Notes: generated by a model not told the origin, from the letters alone. A stretch of DNA of 8,806 nt from Actinomycetes bacterium (GCA_009785885.1 WQUE01000313.1:1-8806); one strand, 5' to 3'; positions 1 to 5,938 are shown, numbered from the stretch's first letter. A program made the numbers and translations.

Positions 1-1529
1 TGCGCGGTCGCGCCGTACGGGATGTACGCCTCCTTCACCCAGCCGCCCGCCGGCGCCCCGGCGGTCACGGCGTACTCGCCGTCCACCTCTTGAGTGCCGA
101 TGCCGGCCAGGCTCGCAAGAACGGCCGACCCCTGCGCCGGGACGGTGCAGGTGGGGGCGCCGGACGCGTCGTACGTGCCGCACACCCACTTGGTGAGCTT
201 CATACCGGGAATCGGCTCGCTGGCCGCGGCGTCGTCCTGGTTGGACAGGACCTGCTGGCCCGCAAGGCGATTGACCAGCGGCAGGCCGTCCGGGCCCGTC
301 TCGGCGAACCTCGAGGTGAGCTGGGCGGTGTTCGTGAGGAGGCTGTCCAGCCCGTGGCCCGCCTTGATCGGGTTGGTGCAGGTTACGCTCCCGCTGCCGC
401 CGACCGCCAGATCGGGGAACGTCTGGGTGGCGCAGTCCGACGCGAGGACGTCACCGTCGTGATCCGGGTCGGGGTTCGTGATGGTGTCGCTGGCGACCTT
501 CACGCCCTGCAGCGCCACGTTGCCCGTGTTGAAGGCGGTCAGCCGCCACTGCACCGCGGTCGAATCCGGCGGGATCGCCGCGATATCAACCCACATGCCG
601 GCCCTGTCGACCTTGGTGGCCATGTCGGGTGTCGCCGGATCCACGGCTGGGTCGCAGCCCGAGCCCTGCAGGCACACCTGCTTGACGAGGGTGAGGCTCG
701 GGAGGGCGACCTGGTAGGACATGGATGTCGTCGGCATGAGGCCGACCTGCGGGTCCTCAGGGCCGCCGAGCGACAGGGGGGCACCGTTCAGGGACACCAT
801 GCCCGGCTCCGGCACCTTGATGGTGACATTCACCTGGTCCGCCGAGTACGTGTTGTACCACGGGTTGCCCAGCGGGTAGGTGGTCACGCTCGCGGTCCAC
901 AGCGCCGGCCCCTTGCACCAGTAGTTCCAGATCGTCGCCGGGTGATTGGGCAACGCAGGCCACGTGTCCGGTGACGACGGGTCGGCGCAGCCGGTGGCCC
1001 ACTCGTCGCCCGTGACCGGATTGACGACGGTTCCCGTGGTCAGGATCTGCCCACTCGCGTTCGCCGGATAGGTCAGGGTCGGGGTGGCTCCGAGGGTCGC
1101 GTAGGCCATCATGGCCGCGGCCTGGGGAGACCAGAGACCTGCGGGGGCGGCCAGGTAGTCCTCACCCGACCCCGGGGTGTTGACCGTGTTACGTGAAATC
1201 GCGACGATGCCGGTCCAGGTGAGCGTGTCGCCGGGCAGCACCCAGACGTTGGGCTGGAACCCGGTCATGGTCGGCGTGTTGTTGGCGACGTGCTGGAGGG
1301 CGGGGTCATTCGCCCAAGCGTCGAGGGCGGTGCTCCAGGGGTACGTCGCGTTGGTGGGCGACCCGAGGGAATAGACGTTGACGTTGTACCCCTTCGGCGT
1401 GAAGTTGATCGGCGGCGCGGGCGCCTGCGTGGCGTGCGCGGGCGCGGCGGCGAGCGTCGCCATGCCAAGGAAGCAGGCGACGGCCGCCCCGGCGGCGGCG
1501 ATCTTGCGTGAAAGTAGATGTTGAGTCAT
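1..1529 (-). CDS. Secreted cell-surface protein with DUF11-like repeat modules (C-terminus off the window)
   Basis: The frame stays open from the ATG at 1529 to the left edge, giving 509 visible residues without a stop. Residues 1-33 are a classical signal peptide: SRK, a hydrophobic core, then AHA before Thr34. Residues about 35-275 are rich in Trp, Tyr, Thr and Pro, with two Cys (181, 205); I do not recognise this part. Residues about 279-441 form an Ig-like module resembling the DUF11/DUF7617 families of Gram-positive surface proteins. It has a K-x-V-C start, then WxxxxxIPP, QWRLTAFNTGNVALQGV and a GSGSVTCTN end. A second module starts at about 443 (KWVC, then GGWVKEAYIPYG). An Asp-rich loop (NPDPDHDGD, 352-360) resembles a calcium site. 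Such proteins usually end in a sortase signal, which would lie beyond the edge. A sortase-like gene upstream fits that. The start has AAAGGGG and GGGAG before it and shares ATGA with the preceding small ORF. Function beyond 'surface protein' is unknown. Confidence 0.85.
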   Translation of the reverse strand, partial: MTQHLLSRKIAAAGAAVACFLGMATLAAAPAHATQAPAPPINFTPKGYNVNVYSLGSPTNATYPWSTALDAWANDPALQHVANNTPTMTGFQPNVWVLPGDTLTWTGIVAISRNTVNTPGSGEDYLAAPAGLWSPQAAAMMAYATLGATPTLTYPANASGQILTTGTVVNPVTGDEWATGCADPSSPDTWPALPNHPATIWNYWCKGPALWTASVTTYPLGNPWYNTYSADQVNVTIKVPEPGMVSLNGAPLSLGGPEDPQVGLMPTTSMSYQVALPSLTLVKQVCLQGSGCDPAVDPATPDMATKVDRAGMWVDIAAIPPDSTAVQWRLTAFNTGNVALQGVKVASDTITNPDPDHDGDVLASDCATQTFPDLAVGGSGSVTCTNPIKAGHGLDSLLTNTAQLTSRFAETGPDGLPLVNRLAGQQVLSNQDDAAASEPIPGMKLTKWVCGTYDASGAPTCTVPAQGSAVLASLAGIGTQEVDGEYAVTAGAPAGGWVKEAYIPYGATA

Positions 1530-1717
1530 GGTCTCCCGACCCCTTTCTTGGGCTGAGTGGATTGTGGTGCTCCGGCTGACGCCGGGGTGGGACGCTCATC
1601 GCTCGTGGTGAGGGACGGCGTGACGGAGGACGCTGCGCCCCGCCCGGCAACGGGCGGGGGACGAACGGTGATGGCATCGGGCCGCGAGCGCTGACCAGGC
1701 GTGACGGATCGGTCCAT
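1526..1717 (-). CDS. Small 63-codon ORF, probable leader peptide translationally coupled to the surface protein
   Basis: The ATG at 1717-1715 follows GGAGG at a 6-base spacing, one of the best ribosome binding sites in the window. The frame ends at TGA 1528-1526, which overlaps the ATG of the surface protein (1529-1527) as ATGA, a typical translational-coupling junction. The 63-residue product is rich in Pro, Arg, Ser and Thr, has no membrane segment or Cys, and matches nothing I recognise. About two thirds of its third codon positions are G or C, fewer than in the clear genes here, so the peptide itself may not be under selection. A strong hairpin (1638-1659) lies inside it. It could be a regulatory leader ORF that delivers ribosomes to the surface-protein start, a real small protein, or a chance frame behind a good binding site. 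Confidence 0.45.
   Translation of the reverse strand: MDRSVTPGQRSRPDAITVRPPPVAGRGAASSVTPSLTTSDERPTPASAGAPQSTQPKKGVGRP
1638..1659 (-). promoter_or_regulatory. GC-only 9-bp hairpin inside the small leader ORF
   Basis: Positions 1638-1646 and 1651-1659 are perfect inverted complements (CCCCGCCCG / CGGGCGGGG) around a 4-base loop, TTGC on the transcribed strand. No T-run follows in the direction of transcription, so it is not a standard intrinsic terminator. It lies in the middle of the 63-codon ORF, about 110 bases before the surface-protein start. There it could slow ribosomes or mask downstream RNA. A regulatory role is inference. Confidence 0.4.
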
Positions 1718-1783
1718 GACTAACCTCCGGGGTGGTGGTTGGTGTTGCGGGACAGCAGGCGGACCGGCTGGGCGTCCGTCCGG

Positions 1784-1815
1784 GGTCCGCCCGCACGGGC
1801 GGTGGGCTCCGGACC
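1784..1815 (-). promoter_or_regulatory. Nested hairpin in the 5' leader of the surface-protein transcript
   Basis: GGTCCG at 1784-1789 pairs with CGGACC at 1810-1815. Inside or in competition with it, CCGCCC (1787-1792) can pair with GGGCGG (1797-1802) around the loop GCAC. The two stems share bases, so they are alternative folds. They sit between the predicted promoter and the small ORF. Mutually exclusive stems are typical of leaders with conditional structure, but GC-rich DNA also produces them by chance. Confidence 0.3.
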
Positions 1816-1860
1816 GCGGCGCCCGGGTCTGCACGAGCACCCGGTTCGCCTCGAACAATA

Positions 1861-1889
1861 ATCGTGGTCTTGTTTTCGTCTGATGTCAA
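1861..1889 (-). promoter_or_regulatory. Predicted promoter for the small ORF and surface-protein gene
   Basis: On the minus strand TTGACA (1889-1884) is a perfect -35 box. It is followed after 17 bases by CACGAT (1866-1861), which keeps the A2 and T6 of a -10 box; a TATTGT lies just downstream (1860-1855). The stretch is clearly AT-richer than its surroundings. Transcription would begin near 1853, leaving a leader of roughly 135 bases before the small ORF. Confidence 0.5.
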
Positions 1890-2219
1890 GCTCGACTCAG
1901 CTTGCGGAACGGGTCTTCTCGGTTCAATCACCACTCAATGAACAACGCTCGTCCCAAATCGGATGGTCGCGCACCTGCCCGCCTGACCCCAGGCGGGTCG
2001 CGCGGTGCGTGCCGGCTCCTGCCGGCCAGACTGTCCGCTCAAGGCAGAATCACCTGGCCACGCAGCTTCCTTGGATGCGTCATCGCCCTCAGGGGACTCC
2101 GCTGGGCCGGCAAGCCCGGCCAGGCAAAGTCCCATCGTTTCTATTTGTGGGTCAGCCTAGGAGGGCGAGGGGTCAAAGACGCGGACTCTGGACCATTCCT
2201 TGAGATCGAGGGTTGCCCG
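1890..2219. other. Non-coding spacer with several hairpins, between the sortase gene and the surface-protein promoter
   Basis: I find no convincing gene here. The candidate frames lack ribosome binding sites and have mixed third-base use. The stretch holds three perfect inverted repeats: CCCGCCTG/CAGGCGGG (1978-1985, 1990-1997), GCCGGC/GCCGGC (2011-2016, 2021-2026) and GGCCGG/CCGGCC (2105-2110, 2116-2121). None has a T-run after it on the minus strand, so they may help Rho-type or structural termination after the sortase gene but are not textbook terminators. On the minus strand TGACCC occurs twice with starts 21 bases apart (about 2150-2176). I do not recognise a riboswitch, 6S RNA, SRP RNA, tmRNA or RNase P RNA signature. 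Confidence 0.5.
1978..1997. repeat. Inverted repeat, 8-bp stem
   Basis: CCCGCCTG (1978-1985) and CAGGCGGG (1990-1997) are perfect complements with a 4-base loop. This is the strongest of the three hairpins downstream of the sortase gene. It may be part of a diffuse termination zone for the sortase transcript. Confidence 0.4.
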
Positions 2220-3008
2220 CTACTGCACGAGCGTGGCGAAAATCACGAGGTTCATCGTCGAAGGCGTGTGTTCGCGGTTCTGGAGGCACGTGATGATGAT
2301 CAACTCCCCCGGCGTGTCGTCCCAGATGTCGGCCTGCGCGGCCAGCTCGGGCTTGTCGATGTTGCGCGATTCGGTCATGACGTACGTCAGGTCGCCCACG
2401 AGGATCTCGTCGCCCCTGTGCAGGCTCGTCGTCTGGTTGGGCACGTCGATCAGGAAGTTGCCCGGCGCCTTGCCGTAGTTGGCGCGCACCGAGTGCATCG
2501 CGATGTACACCGTGCCGCTCGCCGCCTTGTCCAGACCGACCCCGCGGTTGCGCACCCAGTACGCCGAGGTGTACCCCGGCGGGTTGATGCTGCCGTTCAC
2601 CTCGTTCACGGCGCCGAGCGACACGTTCATGCCCTGCGAGGGCACCTTGAACCGCAGGCCCGGCTTCCCCGGCGTCGGCGTGATCTCCGGCACCGCACTG
2701 GCGGCACTCTGGTACGACGACTCAAACACCTCCGGGTCGTCGGGGATCACAGGATTGCCCTCAAGGTCGACCGTGCCGCGGCTCTCCGTCATCACGTCCG
2801 CGTGCTGCCGGTAGGCGACGTAGCCGGCGGTGGCCCCGCCGAGGAGCAGCAGCACGGCAAGCAGCAGCAGCAGCGTGTCCACGATGCGGCGCTTGCGTTT
2901 CACGGGTCTCGCAGGCGGCGGCGGAGGCGGATCGTCGTCGACCGGGGTCAACGGCAACAGGTCGCCGTCGTCCGGCATGCCGCTCGGGTAGTCGCCCTGT
3001 CCGCTCAT
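2220..3008 (-). CDS. Sortase-like cysteine transpeptidase, single-pass membrane protein
   Basis: Sortases cleave a C-terminal sorting signal of exported proteins and join them to the cell wall or to each other outside the membrane. This 262-aa product has an acidic cytosolic N-terminus, a run of six prolines (27-32), a basic KRKRR (37-41), one membrane helix (about 43-65) and an extracellular domain. The domain carries GTVYIAMHSVR with the catalytic His172 and LIIITC with the catalytic Cys241, then a final strand NLVIFATLV. Layout and length resemble class E/F sortases of actinobacteria. The residue where Arg is expected, just before the last strand, is Asn253; the nearest Arg is 245. I chose the ATG at 3008 because GAGGGGA precedes it by about 10 bases. 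The in-frame ATG at 3056 has no such site and would place the promoter-like TATCGT inside the gene. The likely substrate is the surface protein downstream, by position. A terminator upstream separates it from the scaffold operon. Confidence 0.8.
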   Translation of the reverse strand: MSGQGDYPSGMPDDGDLLPLTPVDDDPPPPPPARPVKRKRRIVDTLLLLLAVLLLLGGATAGYVAYRQHADVMTESRGTVDLEGNPVIPDDPEVFESSYQSAASAVPEITPTPGKPGLRFKVPSQGMNVSLGAVNEVNGSINPPGYTSAYWVRNRGVGLDKAASGTVYIAMHSVRANYGKAPGNFLIDVPNQTTSLHRGDEILVGDLTYVMTESRNIDKPELAAQADIWDDTPGELIIITCLQNREHTPSTMNLVIFATLVQ

Positions 3009-3040
3009 CGCGCCGCCGTCCCCTCGGATGATTTCTGCCC

Positions 3041-3049
3041 ACGATAGCA
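3041..3049 (-). promoter_or_regulatory. Possible extended -10 promoter of the sortase gene
   Basis: On the minus strand TGC immediately precedes TATCGT (3046-3041), matching an extended -10 of the form TGnTAnnnT. No good -35 box lies 17 bases further up. Transcription would start near 3035, about 27 bases before the chosen start, and the site sits just after the terminator of the upstream operon. Confidence 0.35.
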
Positions 3050-3091
3050 CCGCCATCTAGACGGGCCCTGTGATTCGGACCCCCGGACGCG

Positions 3092-3120
3092 AAAACGTGC
3101 CCAACCTGGGTTGGGCACGT
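3092..3120 (-). terminator. Intrinsic terminator of the coiled-coil operon
   Basis: ACGTGCCCAAC (3095-3105) and GTTGGGCACGT (3110-3120) form a perfect 11-bp stem with a 4-base loop. On the minus strand the stem runs into TTTT (3095-3092). It lies about 40 bases after the stop of the 323-aa gene and before the sortase promoter, so it insulates the two units. The T-run is short, as is common in high-GC genomes. Confidence 0.75.
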
Positions 3121-3136
3121 CTCCACGACTAGGCAT

Positions 3137-3152
3137 CCGGCCGGGTGGCCGG
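3137..3152. repeat. Small hairpin just after the coiled-coil operon stop codon
   Basis: CCGGCC (3137-3142) and GGCCGG (3147-3152) flank a 4-base loop, 6 bases after the stop of the 323-aa gene. No T-run follows. It lies upstream of the main terminator in the transcript and could protect the mRNA end or assist termination. Confidence 0.35.
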
Positions 3153-3158
3153 CGCGGA

Positions 3159-4130
3159 TCACTCCTCGGTGACGGGCACCGTCGTGTCCTCGATCGAGAT
3201 GCCGCCGCCGAGCTGGTTCAGCATCGCCGCGCCACCGACCGTCGTCAGCATCTGGCGGATGTTCGTCAGCTGCTGCGTGATCGCGTCGCGCCGGGCCTCG
3301 GTGGCCGCCAGCTCGCGCTCCGACTCGCGGCGCACCCGCTCCGCCGCCGCGCGGGCCTGCTTCATGATCTCGTTCGCCTGCGAGTTCGCCTGCGCCAGCG
3401 CCTCATCGGCCTGGTTCTTCATGTCGTTGCGGTACTGCTCGGTCTCGCTCTCGATCTGCGCCCGGCGGTCCTCCGCGGCCTTGATCGCGTCCTGGTGCTG
3501 CTGCATCTGGGCGGCGAACTCGGCGGTGGCCTTCGAGCGGCGGTCGGCGAGCGTCTGCTCGAACTCGGCCGCGATCTGCGCGGCGTGCGCCCGCTGCTGC
3601 TCGAAGATGACCTCGGCCTCGTCGCGCCGGGCCGTCGACTCGCGGTCGGCCAGGTCGAGGATGTCGTTGGCCTTCTGCTGCGCCTCGGCGATCAGCTGCG
3701 CGGCCTCGTTGTCGACCCGCGACTTGGTCTGCTGCGCGTAGTCGTCGGCCTGGCTGAGCATCTGCTCCGCCGCCGCCGAGGACTCGCTCGTGATGCGGGC
3801 CGCCTCCGCGTTGGCCTGCGCGAGGATCTGCTGCACCTCGCCGTCCAGGTTCGCGAACATACGGTTCACGCGCTCGCCGAGGTCGGTCAGCGTCAGGTAC
3901 GTGTCGCTCTTGTCCGTGACCGCCTGCTGCGCCTCCAGCTGACGCGACAGCTGCTCCAGCTGCTCGTAGCGCGTGGCAAGCTCCTGGCGAAGGGACTCCG
4001 CCTCGGCCTGGGTTTCGGAGATCGACGCCGTCGACGAATCCGCCCTCTTCGCAAGGTCGGCGATGTACTGGTCGACGTCGTCCTTGTCATAGCCGCGCGT
4101 CACGGTGCGGAAGTTTGGTATCTCAGTCAT
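3159..4130 (-). CDS. DivIVA-like/FilP-like coiled-coil scaffold protein
   Basis: This 323-aa protein begins with F-x-x-V-x-R-G-Y-D-K-D-D-V-D-Q-Y-I (residues 7-23). This is the N-terminal signature of DivIVA-type proteins, which place cell-wall growth or division machinery at curved membranes. Residues about 30-295 are almost entirely coiled coil rich in Ala, Gln and Glu. They include LGERVNRMF near 84-92, a segment typical of actinobacterial Scy/FilP-like proteins, then 11-residue repeats (about 99-164, for example AAQLIAEAQQK, ANDILDLADRE). The C-terminus ends in a Gly-rich joint and an acidic tail (VTEE). There is no signal peptide or membrane helix, so it is cytosolic. The start at 4130 has GGAG 9 bases upstream and overlaps the end of the preceding gene by 8 bases, so the two are probably translated together. 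The C-terminal segment ARRDAITQQL resembles that of the partner, which suggests the genes are paralogues. Confidence 0.85.
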   Translation of the reverse strand: MTEIPNFRTVTRGYDKDDVDQYIADLAKRADSSTASISETQAEAESLRQELATRYEQLEQLSRQLEAQQAVTDKSDTYLTLTDLGERVNRMFANLDGEVQQILAQANAEAARITSESSAAAEQMLSQADDYAQQTKSRVDNEAAQLIAEAQQKANDILDLADRESTARRDEAEVIFEQQRAHAAQIAAEFEQTLADRRSKATAEFAAQMQQHQDAIKAAEDRRAQIESETEQYRNDMKNQADEALAQANSQANEIMKQARAAAERVRRESERELAATEARRDAITQQLTNIRQMLTTVGGAAMLNQLGGGISIEDTTVPVTEE

Positions 4131-5838
4131 TCTTTATTTCTCCATCTGTCGGCAGAGTTGTTAACGAGAGAGCCGCGGTATCTGGCACGCCTTCTGCCAA
4201 AGCCTCGACGATCCCCGAAAGTTGTCCGAGTTGTGCTGTCAGCCCGTCGCGCCGGCGCGCCAACGCGGCCGTCTCTTGACGGGCACGTTGAAGGATAGCA
4301 TGCGCCTCATCACGAATCGCGTCCGCTTGTGAGCGGGCCTGCGACAGCAGCGACAAGGCCTCCTCGCGCATCGTGTTGGCGCGCTCGTGGGCCTGTGCCT
4401 GCATGCGTTCCGCCTCCGCCGACGCCCGGTCCCGGACCAGCTGGGCGTTGCGGCGGGCCTCCGCCAACTGCCGGGCCGCCCACTCCAGCTGCGTGCCCGA
4501 CTCGTTGCGCGCCTTCGAGGTGATCGCGTCGGCCTCCTGGTGGGCCTGCCCCATGATCTCCTCGGCCTGGCGGCGCGCCTCCTCGCGTACCGCATCCGCC
4601 TTGGCCATCATCTCATCGCCCGAGCGCTGGGCGGCGAGCACCAGCGAGGCCGCCTGCCCCTGCGCGTCCGACACCAGCTTCTCCGCTTGCGCCCGGGCCT
4701 CGCTGACCGTCCGCTCGGCCTCCTGGCTCGCGTCCAACAGCATCCGGTGGGCCTGCGCGTTCGCCTGGTCCCCCAGGTCGGAGACGCGCTGCTCGGCCGC
4801 CCGGACGTTCTCCGCCGCTGCCGCCAGTTCGCGATCGGCTTGTGTCTTCGCCTGCTGAAGGTGCGCCTCGACGGCCGCCTGCGTCTGGTTCTGCAACAAC
4901 GCCAGGTCGGCCGTGGCCGCCTCCCGCTCCGCCGCCAACTGGGCCCGCAACGCCGTCAGGTCGCCCTCCGCGGCAGCCTTCAGGCCCTCGATCTCGGCCA
5001 GCGCCTGCGAGCGTTCCAACGCCAACTGCTGGCGTCCCGCGGCCAGCTCCGTCTCCCACGCCTGGCGGTCCTGCTTCAGCTGCGCCTGATGGACCGCCCG
5101 GGCCTGCTCCATCTGTGCCGTCGTGTCGCGCCACGCCTGCTCCGCCTGGGCGGACCATTCCGTCCGCAACTGGTTGATCTGCTGGTGCGCGCCCTCACGC
5201 TGCTGCGTCAGCTCGGCCTCCAGCGCCGACCGCGCCGCCGCCTGCTGCGCCTGGAACGCGGCGTACTGCTTGTTCACCTGCTCCTGCACCGCGGCCCGGG
5301 CCAGTTGGGCGTCCGCCCGCAGACGTGCCACCGCCTCGGACGCCTCACGCTGCGCCTGGTTGCGGATGTCCGTCGCGGCGGTCTGCGCCTCCTCCAGGAT
5401 GCGCGCCGCCTGCCCCTGATTCACCGCCACCTGCTGCTGCACCTCGGCCAGCCGGGCGGCCGCCGCCGTCAACTCCTGCTGCTGCGCCTCGCGCCGCGCC
5501 TGCCCCTCGTCCTCCAGTTGCACGATCGCGTCGCGCAACCCGACCAGGTTCGCCCGCATCTGCTCCGCCTCGGCCTGCGCGTCCGCCACCGTCTGGTTGC
5601 CCTGCGCGACGGCCTGCTGCCGGATGAGTTCCGCATCCCCCTGCGCCGCCTGCCGCACCGCATCGGCCTGCACCGACGCCTGGACGCGGATCTCCTGCAC
5701 ATCCCGCAGCGCCTGAGCCTTGACCTGCTCCGCGTCCTTCTCCGCGGCCGCGCGGATCTGTTCGGCAAGGAGTTGCGCCTGGGCCAGCAGATCGGCGGCG
5801 TGGCGCGACTGGACACCGTCCATCGCGACCATGGACAT
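4123..5838 (-). CDS. Long Scy-like coiled-coil cytoskeletal protein
   Basis: The 571-aa product is predicted to be a near-continuous alpha-helical rod made largely of Ala, Gln, Glu and Arg, with no signal peptide, membrane helix or enzymatic motif. Residues 25-101 are seven 11-residue units, five of them very clear (AEQIRAAAEKD, AEQVKAQALRD and so on), with Ala at 1 and 8 and Ile/Val at 4. Residues 110-350 are less regular. Residues 363-522 mix 11-mers with 18-mers. The end contains ARRRDGLTAQL, similar to the downstream protein. Mixed hendecad/heptad repeats are a known trait of the actinobacterial Scy/FilP proteins that organise polar growth, so that role is inferred. It lacks the DivIVA-like N-terminus of its partner. 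The ATG at 5838 has GGAG 10 bases upstream; in-frame ATGs at 5832 and 5823 are alternatives. It is the first gene of the two-gene operon. Confidence 0.82.
   Translation of the reverse strand: MSMVAMDGVQSRHAADLLAQAQLLAEQIRAAAEKDAEQVKAQALRDVQEIRVQASVQADAVRQAAQGDAELIRQQAVAQGNQTVADAQAEAEQMRANLVGLRDAIVQLEDEGQARREAQQQELTAAAARLAEVQQQVAVNQGQAARILEEAQTAATDIRNQAQREASEAVARLRADAQLARAAVQEQVNKQYAAFQAQQAAARSALEAELTQQREGAHQQINQLRTEWSAQAEQAWRDTTAQMEQARAVHQAQLKQDRQAWETELAAGRQQLALERSQALAEIEGLKAAAEGDLTALRAQLAAEREAATADLALLQNQTQAAVEAHLQQAKTQADRELAAAAENVRAAEQRVSDLGDQANAQAHRMLLDASQEAERTVSEARAQAEKLVSDAQGQAASLVLAAQRSGDEMMAKADAVREEARRQAEEIMGQAHQEADAITSKARNESGTQLEWAARQLAEARRNAQLVRDRASAEAERMQAQAHERANTMREEALSLLSQARSQADAIRDEAHAILQRARQETAALARRRDGLTAQLGQLSGIVEALAEGVPDTAALSLTTLPTDGEIKND
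4273..4752 (-). repeat. Protein-level repeat array of 11- and 18-residue units (C-terminal half of the Scy-like protein)
   Basis: This stretch encodes residues 363-522. It starts with four 11-mers, then the 18-mer GDEMMAKADAVREEARRQ. Next come two 11-mers and the 18-mer SGTQLEWAARQLAEARRN, then two 11-mers and the 18-mer ANTMREEALSLLSQARSQ. It ends with the 18-mer ADAIRDEAHAILQRARQE. The 11-11-18 pattern gives a period of 40 residues for two full turns. The 18-mers share A-x-x-x-x-x-A-R-x-Q/N/E near their ends. Confidence 0.6.
5536..5766 (-). repeat. Protein-level array of seven 11-residue repeats (N-terminal part of the Scy-like protein)
   Basis: This stretch encodes residues 25-101, divisible without gaps into seven 11-mers. 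Five consecutive units (25-79) follow A/V-x-x-I/V-R/K-x-x-A-x-x-D/Q. The sixth is degenerate and the seventh starts AEQMR. An 11-residue period favours a straight or slightly right-handed coiled coil. Confidence 0.65.
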
Positions 5839-5906
5839 CGGGCCTCGTCTCCTCGTAGCTAGCGTGGATGGGTAAGAAGGCTTCGCTGCCTGGAAGCACT
5901 CCGTTC

Positions 5907-5916
5907 AGGTTAGCAT
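5907..5916. promoter_or_regulatory. Possible overlapping divergent -10 elements
   Basis: On the minus strand TAACCT (5912-5907) with TGC in front resembles an extended -10 for the coiled-coil operon. On the plus strand TAGCAT (5911-5916) resembles a -10 for the glucosidase. The two share bases. Neither has a clear -35, so both are weak predictions, but this is the most promoter-like spot in the 159-base divergent gap. Confidence 0.3.
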
Positions 5917-5938
5917 GTCGCCTGCTGTTTCCCGTGCA

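Noticed and set aside
90..974. Long plus-strand open frame opposite the surface protein
   Set aside because: Arg/Gly/His-rich product with no recognisable motif; it mirrors the high-GC codon pattern of the minus-strand gene, which has a signal peptide and coherent domains.
1935..2135. 66-codon minus-strand frame in the spacer
   Set aside because: No ribosome binding site before its ATG and mixed third-base use.
1718..2219. Known riboswitch or housekeeping RNA in the spacer
   Set aside because: I looked for TPP, cobalamin, c-di-GMP, c-di-AMP, SRP, tmRNA and RNase P signatures on both strands and saw none.
1902..3047. 381-codon plus-strand frame across the spacer and sortase
   Set aside because: Translation is Arg/His/Val-rich without family features, it crosses a non-coding spacer, and the opposite strand carries the sortase motifs.
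3009..3056. Upstream ATG as the sortase start
   Set aside because: No binding site, and the extra residues overlap the promoter-like TATCGT; GAGGGGA precedes the ATG at 3008.
3111..4298. 395-codon plus-strand frame opposite the 323-aa gene
   Set aside because: Same antisense effect; it also starts inside the terminator stem.
4387..5862. 491-codon plus-strand frame opposite the long coiled-coil gene
   Set aside because: Leu/Arg-rich antisense image of Ala/Gln/Glu codons; no ribosome binding site or motif.
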